A DNA stretch of 64,000 bases from Argopecten irradians (lineage: Eukaryota > Mollusca > Bivalvia > Pectinida > Pectinidae): positions 53,579,944-53,643,943 of the forward strand of contig NC_091134.1 in assembly GCF_041381155.1 (NCBI RefSeq). The letters are read 5' to 3'. A program made the translations under genes and the position numbers. Below are positions 10,901 to 23,720 of this stretch, one piece after another (positions within the stretch are counted from its first letter, which is position 1; every line of letters starts with the position of its first letter). The notes under the pieces are model-generated. The model was not told where the DNA came from and made no database searches. It saw only the letters and a list, made by a program, of their open reading frames with translations.

Positions 10901-11999
10901 TAATTACCAAGATCGGTAGCAGAAATATTAGTTCGTAATATTTACACAACGGTATGTTTACATGTATGAAAATAAAATCATTGTCACAGCTTGAAAGTTT
11001 CGTCCGCCTGTATACAAGGTTGGTTAATTTTATTATTGTAAATAATACGAAATAATACTTCACGATATATAATAATATATCAAGGACAAATATATAAATA
11101 AAACTCATCATCTAAATTTCAATGGTGCTGCTAAATGTTCACAGACATGATGTCTATCGATAACCAAAAACCATAACTGACTGCACACCCTACATTTTGA
11201 AAAAAAGTCTACAGGTAAACGCCCGTGGCTATGATCTGGGGCAGCCGTCGCTATGACAACACATACATGTCAAGCTGTAGTGGTTATATTTGGACATTTT
11301 TCGGCACGTGACGACATACCTACGTAAAATTCGTCCGGAATATTGCAAGAATTTTTATTAATGAACAACATTACGTATAACTTAACGCCAGAGACAGATC
11401 ATACTGACGGCTTCTGGATAATCTTCCGACATGGATTTATTCGTCCTTGCTTCCGATGACCAGTTAGCTGGCCGGACACAGGTAAATCTGTCTATCACAG
11501 CGGGAGGCTGAAGAGTGTAGTCTGCGGATGAGGGTTGTACACATTTATCTTAAAATAAAAGTCATCTTCATTTCACAATGAGTATGAAAGTTATATTTAG
11601 AAACCGATTTTATTTTAAGTTCTTGTTGTAAACATCAATCCTTGTAAACATGAATTCTTGGAAGTATATTGGTATAGCTATAAAGCGGTCGTAAGCTACA
11701 TTAGAGACGATACACTATACATACACAAGACCGTTCTTATGAAAACATAAGTCATGACAAATTAGTTATCGACCTCAAACTATTTTCTTTAGACCTGGCT
11801 ATAATTTAAGACAGGTGCACGATGAAATAGACTATACTAGCTAGTGACGGCAAGTTTAGATAAGGTCGTCGTAATTCGGCCGTCGAATAAATTTAAGACA
11901 TAGATAATAAGTGATTTTTTTTTTTTAGAAAATGGTGTCAAAATTCAAACTAGTAGAGAAACTTTAAAACACAAAATAAGGACATGTCAGCGAACTCCT
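7936..11999. other. AT-rich region, no gene recognised
   Basis: No conserved coding segment was found on either strand. Small items present are a 16-nt hairpin at 8824-8839 (TGGACC-TTAC-GGTCCA), a CCAAT/ATTGG inverted repeat at 9097-9116 and a TA/CA microsatellite at 9658-9680. Confidence 0.5.
9097..9116. repeat. Perfect inverted repeat with back-to-back ATTGG/CCAAT
   Basis: CTGATTGG-TCAG-CCAATCAG: 8-bp perfect arms, each holding a CCAAT-box core. A third CTGATTGG follows at about 9169. No gene start was recognised nearby, so a promoter role is not supported. Confidence 0.5.
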
Positions 12000-12350
12000 T
12001 TGAATAATTAGACAGATGTAGTACGTGGTCCTTCAATATTTGACAAAAGGCCGTCTCTATGATATTTGACTGATGTCACCAACATCAGTCCCGGTCGCTG
12101 AAAATTTGGCCACCACTATAAAATTAGACTGAGGTCATCAAAATTCGACCCGGTCGCTTAAATTAGATAATTGCTGTAATATTAGACTGAGCCATCACAA
12201 TTTGACCCAGTCGCTAAAAATTAGACTCGTCACTGAAACTTAGACCACCACTATAAAATTAGGCTTGGGTCATCAAAATTAGACCCGCCACTGAAAATTA
12301 GATCACCGCTCCAATATTCGACTCGGTCACCAAATTAGACACGAAGTCTT
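12000..12350. repeat. Degenerate tandem array based on 'aaaattagac'
   Basis: Repeated phrases such as CCACCACTATAAAATTAG, GGTCATCAAAATT and GACCCGGTCGCT recur in the same order in units of about 60-75 bp. These are built from a ~15-bp submotif (aaaattagac followed by cgGTCxCtg). The copies are strongly diverged. Confidence 0.65.
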
Positions 12351-12585
12351 AAATAAGACGGTCTCTATAGACTGATGTCATCAAAAAATAGGGGGTTTGG
12401 GAATTAGTACACGAACTATGGCATGTATTTCTAGACAATTTTGTTCAGAATTATTAGATCAAGTTTTCCATAAATATAAGACCAAATCTGAAAACTAGAC
12501 AATTTTCGAAGAAAAAAAATAGTACTTTGTATTGTGTTTACTAAGTGTATATGCTCACACAAACACTGCGTAATTTGTGAGGTAC

Positions 12586-12894
12586 ATATATGGTATCTAT
12601 ACGATACGTATATGGTAAATATAGTTATGTATCAATCAAAATCAATACTATGAAATATTCCATTTTATACGGAATGCTTAAGCAGCACCCATACAAAAGG
12701 ACGGAAAGATTCATTTTAAAATAATAACTTATAAAATTGAGAAGCGCAGTCATAAAGTAAAAAGTTTTTAATTCACGATCTCTTCTTTATTTTCCGATCT
12801 TTCCTAAATGTCATACACCAAAATGGAGATTGGATTATTCCCTTTCCGATGCTGTCTTCCAATTTTTGCTGACATTTCTGTATCGATAGTTATC
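12586..12894 (+). repeat. ~310-bp direct duplication, copy 1
   Basis: Nearly identical to 13032-13345 in the same orientation, from 'atatatggtatctat' to 'gatagtta', with few substitutions and small indels. The copies are separated by ~137 bp of unrelated sequence. No coding frame is conserved between them. Confidence 0.85.
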
Positions 12895-13031
12895 AACTTA
12901 CCTGTATTTTACTCACTATATGGCTCTACTCTCCACACATGCAACCAGCTGTGAAGTATACAGGTACATAACACACCACGGGAGGAGGAAGGGGTGTTAG
13001 GACACACGTGTAATTAACACATCCCATGGTG

Positions 13032-13345
13032 ATATATGGTATCTATAATCTATACGATACGTATATGGTAAATAGAGTTATGTATCAATCAAAAATAGTA
13101 TGAAATATTCCATTTTACACGGAATGCTTAAGCAGCGCCCATACAAAAGGACGGAAAGATTCATTTTAAAATAATAACTTATAAAATTGAGAGAAGCGCA
13201 ATCGTAAAGTAAAAAAGTTTTAATTCATGATTTCTTCTTTATTTTCCGACCGATCTTAAATGTCATACACCAAAATGGAGATTGGATTATTCCCTTTCCA
13301 ATGCTGTCTTCCAATTTTTGCTGACATTTCTGCATAGATAGTTAC
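13032..13345 (+). repeat. ~310-bp direct duplication, copy 2
   Basis: Second copy of the segment at 12586-12894. It is followed directly by unrelated sequence and the TAACGAT-type simple repeat. Confidence 0.85.
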
Positions 13346-13399
13346 AGTACCTGAACCGTTTAAACGTTCCCAGCCTAACCGCAAACGTAACGCAAAAAA

Positions 13400-13482
13400 T
13401 CCGTCTGTTAGCTAACGCTAACGATTGCTAACGATTAACGATCAACGATTAACGCAATAACGATTTACGAAAAACGCTAAAC
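13400..13482. repeat. Degenerate (TAACGAT)n repeat
   Basis: Repeats of GCTAACG, ATTAACG and ATCAACG words in irregular succession, with high local CpG content for this AT-rich region. Confidence 0.7.
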
Positions 13483-13671
13483 GATCGGCAAGCATAGACC
13501 AGAAATACCATTGTTATAATCACGGAAATGGCTTGACGGTAAATAAATTACGGATCTTGACGTTCTGAAATACAAACGAAAGTATAAAAAAACGGGAGTA
13601 TGTTTAGGATTAAAATTTCTGTAAACCATATAAAACATTTGCCTATGAAATCTATATGGACACGATGAGAT

Positions 13672-14048
13672 CAAAGATGACAGCACTCAATACGAAGTTT
13701 CCACTTTACAGGTACAAAATGTACGTTTTACAAAATGAATTACATGTGCAACTGTATGTATTCAGAAAGAATGGTATTATTCTAAAGTGTCTCATTCACA
13801 CCGATATTTTAAGAATCACAAATTATTACAACATCTCTTTACTGATAATAACACAATGAAGTCAAACACGACTGAACTCGATACGAAGTTTCCACTTTAC
13901 ACGTACATGTGTACGTTTACAAATTACGTGTACAACCGTATGTATTAAGAGAAAATTGTATTATTGTAAGGGTCATATTTATCCGATATTTTAAGAAATA
14001 ACAAACAAATTGTTACAACAACACTTTATTGATATTATCGTCACAATG
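13672..14048 (+). repeat. ~190-bp tandem duplication
   Basis: Two adjacent copies (about 13672-13857 and 13859-14048) share 'atacgaagtttccacttta', the following 'gtacgttt', and 'ccgatattttaagaa', ending in 'cacaatg'. They are substantially diverged, so the duplication is old. Confidence 0.75.
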
Positions 14049-14049
14049 T

Positions 14050-17000
14050 CATAATTTTAGTGAAGCGATCAGGCGTATACCGGTACTTTAAATAGTATCA
14101 TGGTGTCGAAATGATGAATAAACGATTTTCACACAAACACATTTAAAATGCATTACTAGTACATCAAATTTCCATCTATATGCTTGATTTCTATTATCGA
14201 TATTTCATAACTCAACAATTGTAATAAGTAACATTTTATAGTGTTTCCCGCATCAATCACAAGTTAACGTTTGTTTTATTTTTCAGATTGTCGAAAGGCT
14301 CTTCCGCTTACCATGGAAAACGTTATTCTCGGAATATTTTTCATAAAGGATTATATTACTAGTGTGTGCATTTATGATTACAGATATACAGTATATGTGT
14401 ACATAAAAGTTCATTGCTTACAATTGACTAGGCGTCAATTTTAGGATCGCACATGTACATTTACAAATGTACGTACTACATGTACATACATGTACGCCAC
14501 AGTACAGCTACTGTAATAAAGATTAAACATTTGAATTCGTGTTTTCGCCATTTGCAGTTCTCTCATTATATAGTTCATGCATATAATATGAAATGAAGAG
14601 ACGTAAGGTACGATAACAACTGTTATCGTTCCTTCGGAACGAAATGTTAACACGACAACTTTTCGCTATCAACCCGCTTTATAACCGCGATTTGAGTAAT
14701 AAGGAAATCCAACGATATATTTTTTGCTGAAATTTTGAATGTAAGCTAATCACGGCGTGATCTATCGATTGATATAATCACCTTAGCTGTGAAAATTCAA
14801 AACGACGAGATATTTTGGTGTAAAACCCCCAAAATCGGCATTTTGACCACTGATTTCTGTTTAATCTATCCTAGTAAATAAATTAATAAAGCTGAGACGC
14901 TAGAACTCTACATATAAAAAGTCCTTGTAATTCTGAACAAAACGGTAGTTCTTACTTTTGGAAATGTTATATACAACGGCCACAATACAGCCATGAATAA
15001 AGGTGGTATTTCGTAGGTTCTCGGTAAATTTCCACAACAGACGAGATATTTCGGGGTCCCAGGCGCCTTCCTTCTGAGCTATTCTGAACGATTAGACCGG
15101 CAAATGTACCATTTAAAAATGAGTGATATTTTTGAAATTTTCTGTAGAAGTGACTAAACATTATAAAATAAGTAAATAATGTATGCACTAATCATCAGAT
15201 TTAGGTTACAAAATGCGTCCAACAAGTGCAACAATGAAATGAATCTATTTGTACTGTCTCGAACGCACAAAATCATGGCGCAGACTATCGCGCCCCCTAT
15301 AAGGAATGTGTATTGTTGTATCCGGTTGAGTAAAAACGTTGAAGCCGCCTTGATGTTCAAGTTAAATCCGGCATTATCAGGTAAGTAATTGTTCATTTTA
15401 CTTGTTATAGACATCAATATCATTATCGGTGGATATTAGTATTATCAGATATATTTGATTGTTTTTGTAGGCCTGCAAATATAACGTTAGGTACTGTTTA
15501 CAGTCTGTTTATGATCACCATCGCGAGTGACTGTCTGACAAGAGAGAACCATGCATGTGTTCTAAATCGTGGCTTAACAGCACGTAAACTGACAACTGTA
15601 CCGACTTTGAGGCAGATGCCGTTTGAATATATGTATCTCCTAATATATTGTTTGAACATATGATTAAATTGCTAGTAGTTAAACCATAAAGTCATGCACA
15701 TATAACACATGTATATCGTTTCGGTAGTGCGTAGGCTCACATGTAACGTACGTAACGTTAGCTTCGTTACATGTCATTTCGGTACATGCGGAAGTCTTTT
15801 CGGTATCATAAAGTGAACAGGGCGAAATGACTTTCAGGAGGTACCGAAACGTCTTTGAGTAATCTGAATATTAGACAACTAAAGAAAACGAACCAGAAAA
15901 AAAATGGTAACAATGTACATGTAGTTTGACAATGGATATGATCAACATTATTACATGTAGATACATGTATATTTGTATGCACTGCAGTTTTACATGACAC
16001 ATAATAATTGCTTAGGCTTAAGTTACTGTACAGACTGGGTGGGTGAGGGCAATAATATTAATCGAAATATTTCATTTTCACAATTTTGCTTGTGTTTTTC
16101 ATCAACCGATGGTGTGGAATCGGGTATGTTCTAATCCCTCGGACCCCCAAATAAATATGTATATCTGATATATGAAAAAAGTTAAATCAAGTAATCTCCT
16201 GTGTGTAGGGATGCGGGGGATCGCGGTGGGGGGTGGGGTGTGGAGGGGGGGGAGGGGGGTGGGGGGGGGGGGGGGTCTGGGGGGTGTTATCGAAATTATG
16301 AAATATTTGAGGACCTTTGACCCCCTCCTCCCCCCACCACTAGCGTTTCATCTTCCTTACGCCATCTGTCCTTAGTGAGAATCACTGGAAGATTGAGACT
16401 CTATTTTTTTGATTAATACTTAGTTAATGTGAATTAATAGAATCTTATCACTCAATGGCTACATCATTTGAAAATTTATAATAAACTTAATATTTATAAA
16501 ATTTGAAATACCTACGAGCCTTTAAAGGATTATTTGACATTGACATTTTAATTTCCAATATAACAACGATTTTTTATTTCTGGGTTTTTTAAATTATCTA
16601 TTACAGTATCATAGGTAAAAGGTAGTGACCTGGTTGTTTATAACACTCACTATACAGTAGTTTAATGTATCAAACTTGTAAAACCAGCCTGACATCTGCT
16701 TGAGAAAGGTTTTCAAAATGTTGTCTTAAATCAAAAAAAACAATTAACACAAACAAAAATGTGATATATATCGCAATAGCCATTATCCGGTTAAGGTATA
16801 GACTTTTAAATATAATGTCATTTGAGCTTGCTGTTGACATTTTTTTCATCTTGTGATGAATAACTACTTGGAAAAACGGGTAAACCTCGGTATACGCCAT
16901 ACTAATACATGCTGACGGCTTCTGTACTGTAATCTTTCTCACATAAAAAGTAATCTATTTGTCACCCGACCAAGGATATTAGTTATCTATTCGATGTAAA

Positions 17001-20000
17001 GTTACTAGAAAGGCTTCTAAGCAATGAATCATTAGGACCAATATCTATAGGCTAATTCACTTTCTGTGACGTATGAATCCAAGTCTTTAGAGAAGATCAC
17101 TGAGTATGAACTCATACTGAAGCCAAAGATAGTTTTCTGTAGAACATTGGTCATAATATTGCCATTCAGCTCAACAGTATCAAGGCGTCTGATTTCACAA
17201 ATAATTTAAATACCTGGGGACTACATAGACACCAGGATTATATAGTGTTCATACTAAGGGTATGGACAAATCATGTTTTGACATTTTTCTCAATAATTCT
17301 GATTACCTCATTTTTCTCTAGTTTACTAGTAACTTTGTATAATGTCACCCGCTTATGATCTACACTCAGTGAATAATAACATTGGATAATCAATGTTTTT
17401 CGATAATGGTTGTCATCTCAAGTTTCCATGTACCACTTTCCACGGCATACTAGTAAATAAAAGTTGGTCTTATTGAGTCAATTAAAATTGATTTAATACA
17501 CTAATACGGTCTTTTGTCAAGTAGGATCAATCTGTTCAACAGTGTCATATATCATAACGATTTTCGACCGTTTTGTTACTCTAGTACTTTTGACGTCTTA
17601 TAAACTGATTAAACTTTGCCGACTTTATATTATAATTTCCATTTGATGAAATTATACATTCACCATTGTTAATGGGTAAAGTGATTCAATTTTAGATGGA
17701 ATTCGAAAGACATTCAGAATATTATACGAACTTTTCAAGACTAGATAGGTAAGATACCGAGCGTTTGACGTAACACCACTTTAGTGCAAAAGTACGGTCA
17801 ACGATGTTTTGATTTCTTTTCCGGGTATCAGATCGGCGACATGAAAATGGACCACGGTACTGACTGCTTTGTACCACTAAATTTGACTGGTATTTAAAAT
17901 GTTACCAGCTGATTCAGATTACAAACGTATTGTATCTTTGTATCTGATGTAGACTTGAAGATGGGTATGATAAGTTTTATAACCCATACCAAAAAATCGC
18001 TTGATATACATAACCTTGTTTGTCATGTTTTGACTTATATTATCAAGTAAATGCATTTGAATTCACCACATGAGGCACATACCTATACAACCTGGAGAAA
18101 CTTAGCTAAACGTGCCGATTATATAATATTAGTTTTCAATGTGATTCAATGATTGGAAATCTGCGTTTTTTCGACTTGGTATAATTTACATTACTGATTC
18201 ATGTTAATATGTTATAATTCATAACTTCTCCCAGGACGGGGGGGGGGTAAACATTACTTATTTCAACATTCTAAACTGTTTTTCGATACATCTCATTTCA
18301 GTCAGAACATTTTCGAATACAATGGCTTTCAATTAGTGTCGGTTGAGACACAATTAGTCTGACGAAAACAAAAGTTGCAACACATTTTGGATTTCTTTAA
18401 TTTCAGGATAATGAGCTACACTGATCCATAGACCAATTTGTGTATTAAATTTTTAGAATAAAATTGCTCATACCAAGACACTTGTATAGATTATGTCTGT
18501 TCAGAATTTTGTAGTTAGACGATCTTAAACGATTGTAAGCTTATCACTAAAGTTATCACTTGAAAATGTTGATAACTTTAAATGAGTTTTTAATAGTAGA
18601 TGGACATGCAAAATGTTCATTATATTCCAAAAATGCATTGGCCCTTATAAATTAAGACCCATGTCAAAATTACTAAATCATAACCATGGATTAATAAATT
18701 GGTACTTTTAAATCATCTTATAATCTAAACATGAAGGCGACGTCAAACACGAGTTCAAATAATGAAATTATACAGCGTAAGATCGTCATTAAACAGCGAA
18801 AATAAATAATTTCAAACCATATAGTACTTTCCCGGGGACTGTGTTAACTTAAATATATCCGCTGCCATGATAAATGCATGAATGTGTGGACAACTTAATT
18901 TCTTTTAAACATCAATGAAATGTGTCGAAATGCAATTTATATGAATTTACATGCTTTACTAACACTATTAATGCAAATTTTTTCTTGATAATCACTAGTC
19001 GTTCCATTATAAATGCCCCCCCCCCCCCCCCCCAGTCAACTTCACTCTTCCGAAAAGGTAGTATGTTAAATAATTTTAGGATAAAACGCGTTCGTTTAAA
19101 CGTCTGTATAGAGTTTTAATGAATAAACCTTTTGATAAAAACAGTTGATGATTTTTGGGGAAATACTTGGTTCGATTTCAGTGGTGTGTTTCATGATCAG
19201 CAACCGATTAAACAATGACAGTATTGACTACGATAAACCAAATATACAAAGATTATATATACTTCCCATTTCAATTTTAAGAATACTTTGATATTATTCA
19301 ACGAATTCTCACATTGACTTAAAACTCAGTGTTTATGTGACCTCTTGAACTCTGAAGAAATATTAGCACACCAAAATCTACATGTAACTGCCATTGTTCT
19401 AAGGTATGAGAATTATCATACATTGGGTTTAATAGCCATGGATAGCCACATAGGTACTGTACATGTGTACAGTGACAATATAAATATAGGCTATTAACGG
19501 GCACGAAATTCAAATCTGACGTAATTTTTCATTAAACGATGAAGGGACATCTGAAACCAAGACGTTACGCCCACAAGAGTCTGATAATTAGATAAAGTTT
19601 GTATCAATGTTTTACACCCAAAAACAGTTGCGCCCATGGACCATTTTATACGATTTTAAAAGCAAAAAATTATCGTTCTTTCCAACGTACAGTAATCTGT
19701 TTCTTTAGACTTTTCCTAAAATATGTATGATTTTTGGCCGCTAAAGCGCAAAGGTTAGTGGTAGATTTTTCTTCGATTTTTTTTTGTGTTGGGGAGCTTT
19801 CCACCATTTTCGCAATATATACGTACTTTGTAGAATGTGAGTTAACCGATTTTTTATCTAGACCCCTCAAACGTGTTAAATGGTTATGGGCTCTTTGGTC
19901 CATATTGAAATGAATGTAGCTTATTTCTCTATCCTTGTGTTACGTAGGAATTGAGGACGGGGACAAGGTTTCAAAGATGTCCGACTCTATTGCATATTTA

Positions 20001-20445
20001 CAGCAAATTTTGCCGTTACCTTAAATTCTCCCAAAATTCATAGTTTTCAGGTATGCAATCAAAAAAATTCATAAATTCAAAAGTGTTCACAAGTAATTCC
20101 TTTTCTTTGGAATTCCACATCAAAGGATTAGAGACCTTGATAAATAGTTATTATTGTAAACTGTAATTGGGCATAAAACTAGTTACGAAATAATGTACAT
20201 ATCAATGCAGAGTTCACACATCATGTCGTGATTGCAAAATGTTACCTAATATGTTTATAATAGTATATGCATTGGTAAAGTCTATACACTCTAGTGGACA
20301 GACTGTTAATCAAGATATTATGATGCATAAAAATGAACTGACATTAGGAATGCCACAGCTTATCAGTAATTATTTTAACAACATTATTTAAAAGTCATTA
20401 ATAGAAAGTCTATTTCACTTTGGCGAATTTGTTTTATTATTATTC
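14050..20445. other. AT-rich region, no gene recognised
   Basis: No recognisable protein or RNA gene. It holds a very G-rich stretch (16215-16285), a 10-G run near 18238 and an 18-C tract (19016-19033). A 35-codon frame starting at 15275 with a good-looking donor (tcag/gtaagt) was considered and left out because nothing downstream supports it. Confidence 0.5.
16215..16285 (+). repeat. G-rich low-complexity tract
   Basis: Many runs of three or more G, including one of 16, with single T or A interruptions. The + strand meets the simple pattern for G-quadruplex formation. Confidence 0.75.
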
Positions 20446-21353
20446 TGTTCATGTATGACCACTACAAATTACGTGTGTAGTTTCATGAGATATAGGCGTG
20501 AGATAACTCCTATTAGCTTTTTTTTCTTCAATACATCCTTATGAATGGTCATATTCATTTGACTTTAGGTCTATACTAGAACTTTTCTACCGAATATAAA
20601 TCATGTATCATAACAAATATTGCTTTACGAATAAACATGTTGACTTTTAAGCCCAAAGAGTGATCTAGACATGATGATCTATTTCCAGAGAAAAGGTTAT
20701 GGCTGTGTATTACTTCGGCTTTACATGTTTTTAGTTTAGATATTTCTAGAAAGTAGAAGGGTTCTCCAATATTCTTTGTAATTATTGGCGGTGGTTTTTG
20801 TTAGCTATATAGAACTCCACTGCGCTTCAGCTCCAGCTGTCCAAGGCTAACTACTCCAGTAGACTGTAATGAGACCTTAATAAGTACACTTACATCATAG
20901 AATTGTACAGCGACCATATAAGCATAACTTTTATGGTTAGAGTAAGCTCTATTGTGACTCTTTCCTATCTGTGTAGGATTATTTACATAACACTTTGTGT
21001 GGATTTATTTAGTAATTGCCTGGGAAACAGCTTTACAAATCATTCTGGTAGGACACTTCATTCAATTTTCCATCCTGTGGAATTTTAGTGATTATTGTGT
21101 TATACTTTTTAATTTTTTTGGAAACCTAGGAAGGATATCAAGGATTATACCAGGGACATTCGCGCATACACAGATAAGTAAACCCACCTTTTAAATCATC
21201 CGTACTAGTACTGTTGTAACCACCATCCTCAATTACTTTGTAGATATTGTACCTAAACCATCTCTCGTATAATATCTGTGATATATAATTAAATTGTGTT
21301 TTGAAATTTAGCTGCTGGTTCACTCCTTTCTTGTTTATTCGCTTAATGTAACA
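20446..21353 (+). repeat. 5' LTR of the Gmr1-like element
   Basis: Starts TGTTCATGTATGACCAC and ends ATGTAACA. It aligns along its whole length with 27252-27984, sharing for example 'gctatata', 'ccaaggctaa', 'ggattataccagg' and 'aattaaattgtgtttt'. It is about 175 bases longer than the 3' copy because the latter has many scattered small deletions. Confidence 0.8.
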
Positions 21354-21380
21354 GAATTGGAGGGGGTCACTTGCCAGGGC
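21351..21380 (+). other. Candidate primer-binding region
   Basis: Directly after the 5' LTR end (tgtaaca) comes 'gaattggagggggtcacttg'. The position is right for a tRNA primer-binding site, and TTGGAGGGGG loosely resembles a tRNA-Pro type site, but the match is imperfect and was not verified. Confidence 0.3.
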
Positions 21381-21799
21381 ATCGATGTATTCACATTTGT
21401 GAAATTCTAACTTTGAAAAAAATTAATATTAAGTAATTATTCAAATTTTGTGTACTAAGTACTTTGAGTTTTACATTTGAAACCAACTAGCTAGATAAAT
21501 ATGACTACTATGCAGGTAGAATCAGTTATTTGTTGTTAAAGCGCCATCCCTGGAAGTTGTCTTTTGCAAGTTAGTAAGAAGGATTTTTTACTATTATTGG
21601 GTTGGGTAAACATTTTAGGCCTTTTACTATCATAAAACTAATTTGAGGAAAGCTGAAATTAGGAATGTAATTATAAGATACTTTTGTTGGACAATGGCAA
21701 AATTTGACTCTAGATGCATTAGATGTAGTATTAGAGGAAACAGTCACTTCACAGTAAATCCAAATTAGACAAATGGAACTTGAACACTTGAAATGGAAA

Positions 21800-23020
21800 T
21801 ACTGAAACACAAATAGAGACCATGATAATGAAAATGATAACAAAATATAAGAAAGTAAAGATGAATGAGAGAAAGAGAAAATAGAAAAAGAGCTTAACGA
21901 GAAAAGAGAAATAGACAAAGAAAGAGAGTTAAAGAGAAAAAGAAAATGGAAAGAAAATTAAAAGAAAAAGACGTAAGAGATCGTGAGATTCAGATGTTTA
22001 GAACTAGAGAAGCAGCAGAAAATTCAAGCTGAAACAGGAACTTAGAATTAAAGAATTAGAGCTAGCTTCTCATAGACGGTCTCAAGTAATCCAATCTTTT
22101 AGGGGTTTACAAGGGGAAACAGAGGTTTTTGATGTCAGTAGAAATATTAGGTTACGTTCCTCACTTTTCAAGAGAAAAGAATAGTTCAGACAAGTATTTT
22201 CTATCATTTTGAGGGTAGAAAATAGCTGACTAGTATGAAATGGACCTGTGCCTGAAGTTGATAAGCTATACAATGCTTCTTCAGAGTGTCTTGATTGGTA
22301 AAGCTAGAGACATTTTATTCTTCTTTATCTGTTGATGATATTTCAAATTACCAAGCGTAGTTCATGTGTGTAGCTATTTTTGTAAAGTCTTATGAGGTAG
22401 TCTTCCTGAGGCTTAACCGCACAGATAATTTCGAAACTCCGGAAGAAAGAGAGATGAACAAACTTCATGTAGAATTTGCCAGAGGAAAAAAGAACAATTA
22501 TTTTAATTAGGTGGTGTGACTTTCTAAAAGAAAATTGATGAGGATTTCGGTTTCGGTAATTGAGGCAATTAAAATTATATGCTTGGATAGAGGAGTTTAA
22601 AACGTTGTGTCCACACAAACATAAATAGAAAACTCATAGATTAGATGAGAGAAAAGTTGAAACACTTAGTGAAAGCAGCAGCTACACAATGGCTGTTGAT
22701 TTACGCTCCTATCACCCACAGAAAGGCTCATTTGTTAAAAACCAGTTACTCACAAGACAAATAAACAGTTGACCCACATGGATACTAGTTTTAAGAATTA
22801 GTGATTTTTAGTCAGCACTAGCCAAGAACCCAACCTTTAGTGGCCCCTTCCAACGACAATACCTAAAAATTAGTGTGATAAAACTAAAGTCTGCTTACTC
22901 TAAAAAACAGATGATAGAGGGATAAAGGTGTGGGGTCTCCTTATGGTCACCCTGTTTGTAATTACTAAGCAAAGAAAGTAGTGGCTTACTATGTGCTGAA
23001 TGTTATTTTCTCCTCCAGCG
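21800..23020 (+). pseudogene. gag remnant with SCAN-like capsid segment and zinc-knuckle trace
   Basis: The + strand shows a Lys/Glu-rich coiled-coil stretch (~21850-22080). A capsid-like segment follows, with readable pieces such as MLLQSVLIGKARDI (from ~22272) and HVEFARGKK (~22462). These resemble the Gmr1-type gag that is related to the vertebrate SCAN domain. A Cys-rich piece near 22955-23010 (VCNY..., in a frame that soon breaks) is a probable eroded zinc knuckle. At least several frameshifts and stops interrupt it. The long open frames on the opposite strand here are antisense shadows. Confidence 0.6.
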
Positions 23021-23259
23021 TAAGGAGCAAAGTGCAGATGTAAATACAGTCAAGTTCCCTTCTGTGTTATAGGCTATGTGTCTCAATGCCTCAAGCATAG
23101 TCAAAAGAAACTTTAGTGATATTGTGGAAGTTTTCTCAACTAAAGTGTCTGCTTGAGAATTAAGAGACTCAGAGTCTGACTAGTGTCTTGGGAGAAGTAC
23201 TCTCCCTTCATTTCTGAACGGTTTTTGTTTCACTTACTAGTGATATCACCAACTTGAAA

Positions 23260-23720
23260 CCTCTGTGAAGATTTTGCGAGATACTGGGGCTTCTCTATTG
23301 TCTTTGATATTAGGATGGCGTAGATGCCGTTGGTCTGAGGAAGGACCTCCTCATGGTGGTGGGGGGGGGCGTGGTAAGTAGTGTTTTGCTTTCAAGGTGT
23401 AGAGATCATAGGTTTTTGTTGTTAATGTGCCTCTCCATTTGTGTTTATTTAAAAAGTCAGACTTGAGTTACTGGGCCTGTCACCATGTGGTGTTAGACCG
23501 GAACTTTCCTCATAGAGGATCGTATGGCGATGTCGCTCCATGAGCTTTTAGGCAATGACTTGGCTGGAGAGAAGAGTTACGGGTAGATACCTTAGTGTCC
23601 AGTATCCTTGATAAAAAACAGATGATGCTAGAGATCTATTCAACAGGAATTTACCGGGTATTTTCCCTTCATGTGCTGTAACTCGTTCAATGAAGTCAAG
23701 AGAAAGGTTTCTGATGTTGC
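23260..23720 (+). pseudogene. Aspartic protease remnant
   Basis: LRDTGASL at 23274-23297 is the retropepsin active-site motif (D-T-G-A). Further on, frame-shifted pieces such as LLGNDLAGEK (~23549) match the segment that follows the protease in this group of elements. The frame is broken several times. Confidence 0.65.

Noticed and set aside
11431-11480. Possible short first exon MDLFVLASDDQLAGRTQ with donor acag/gtaaat
   Set aside because: Too short to recognise and no downstream exon; such ATG-plus-GT strings occur by chance.
15275-15379. Possible first exon starting MAQTIAPPIRNVYC with donor tcag/gtaagt
   Set aside because: 35 codons only, no family resemblance, and the nearest acceptor gives a stop after four codons.
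21571-22618. Several 60-115-codon - strand ORFs in the LTR element
   Set aside because: Antisense shadows of the gag region; the + strand carries the recognisable domains.
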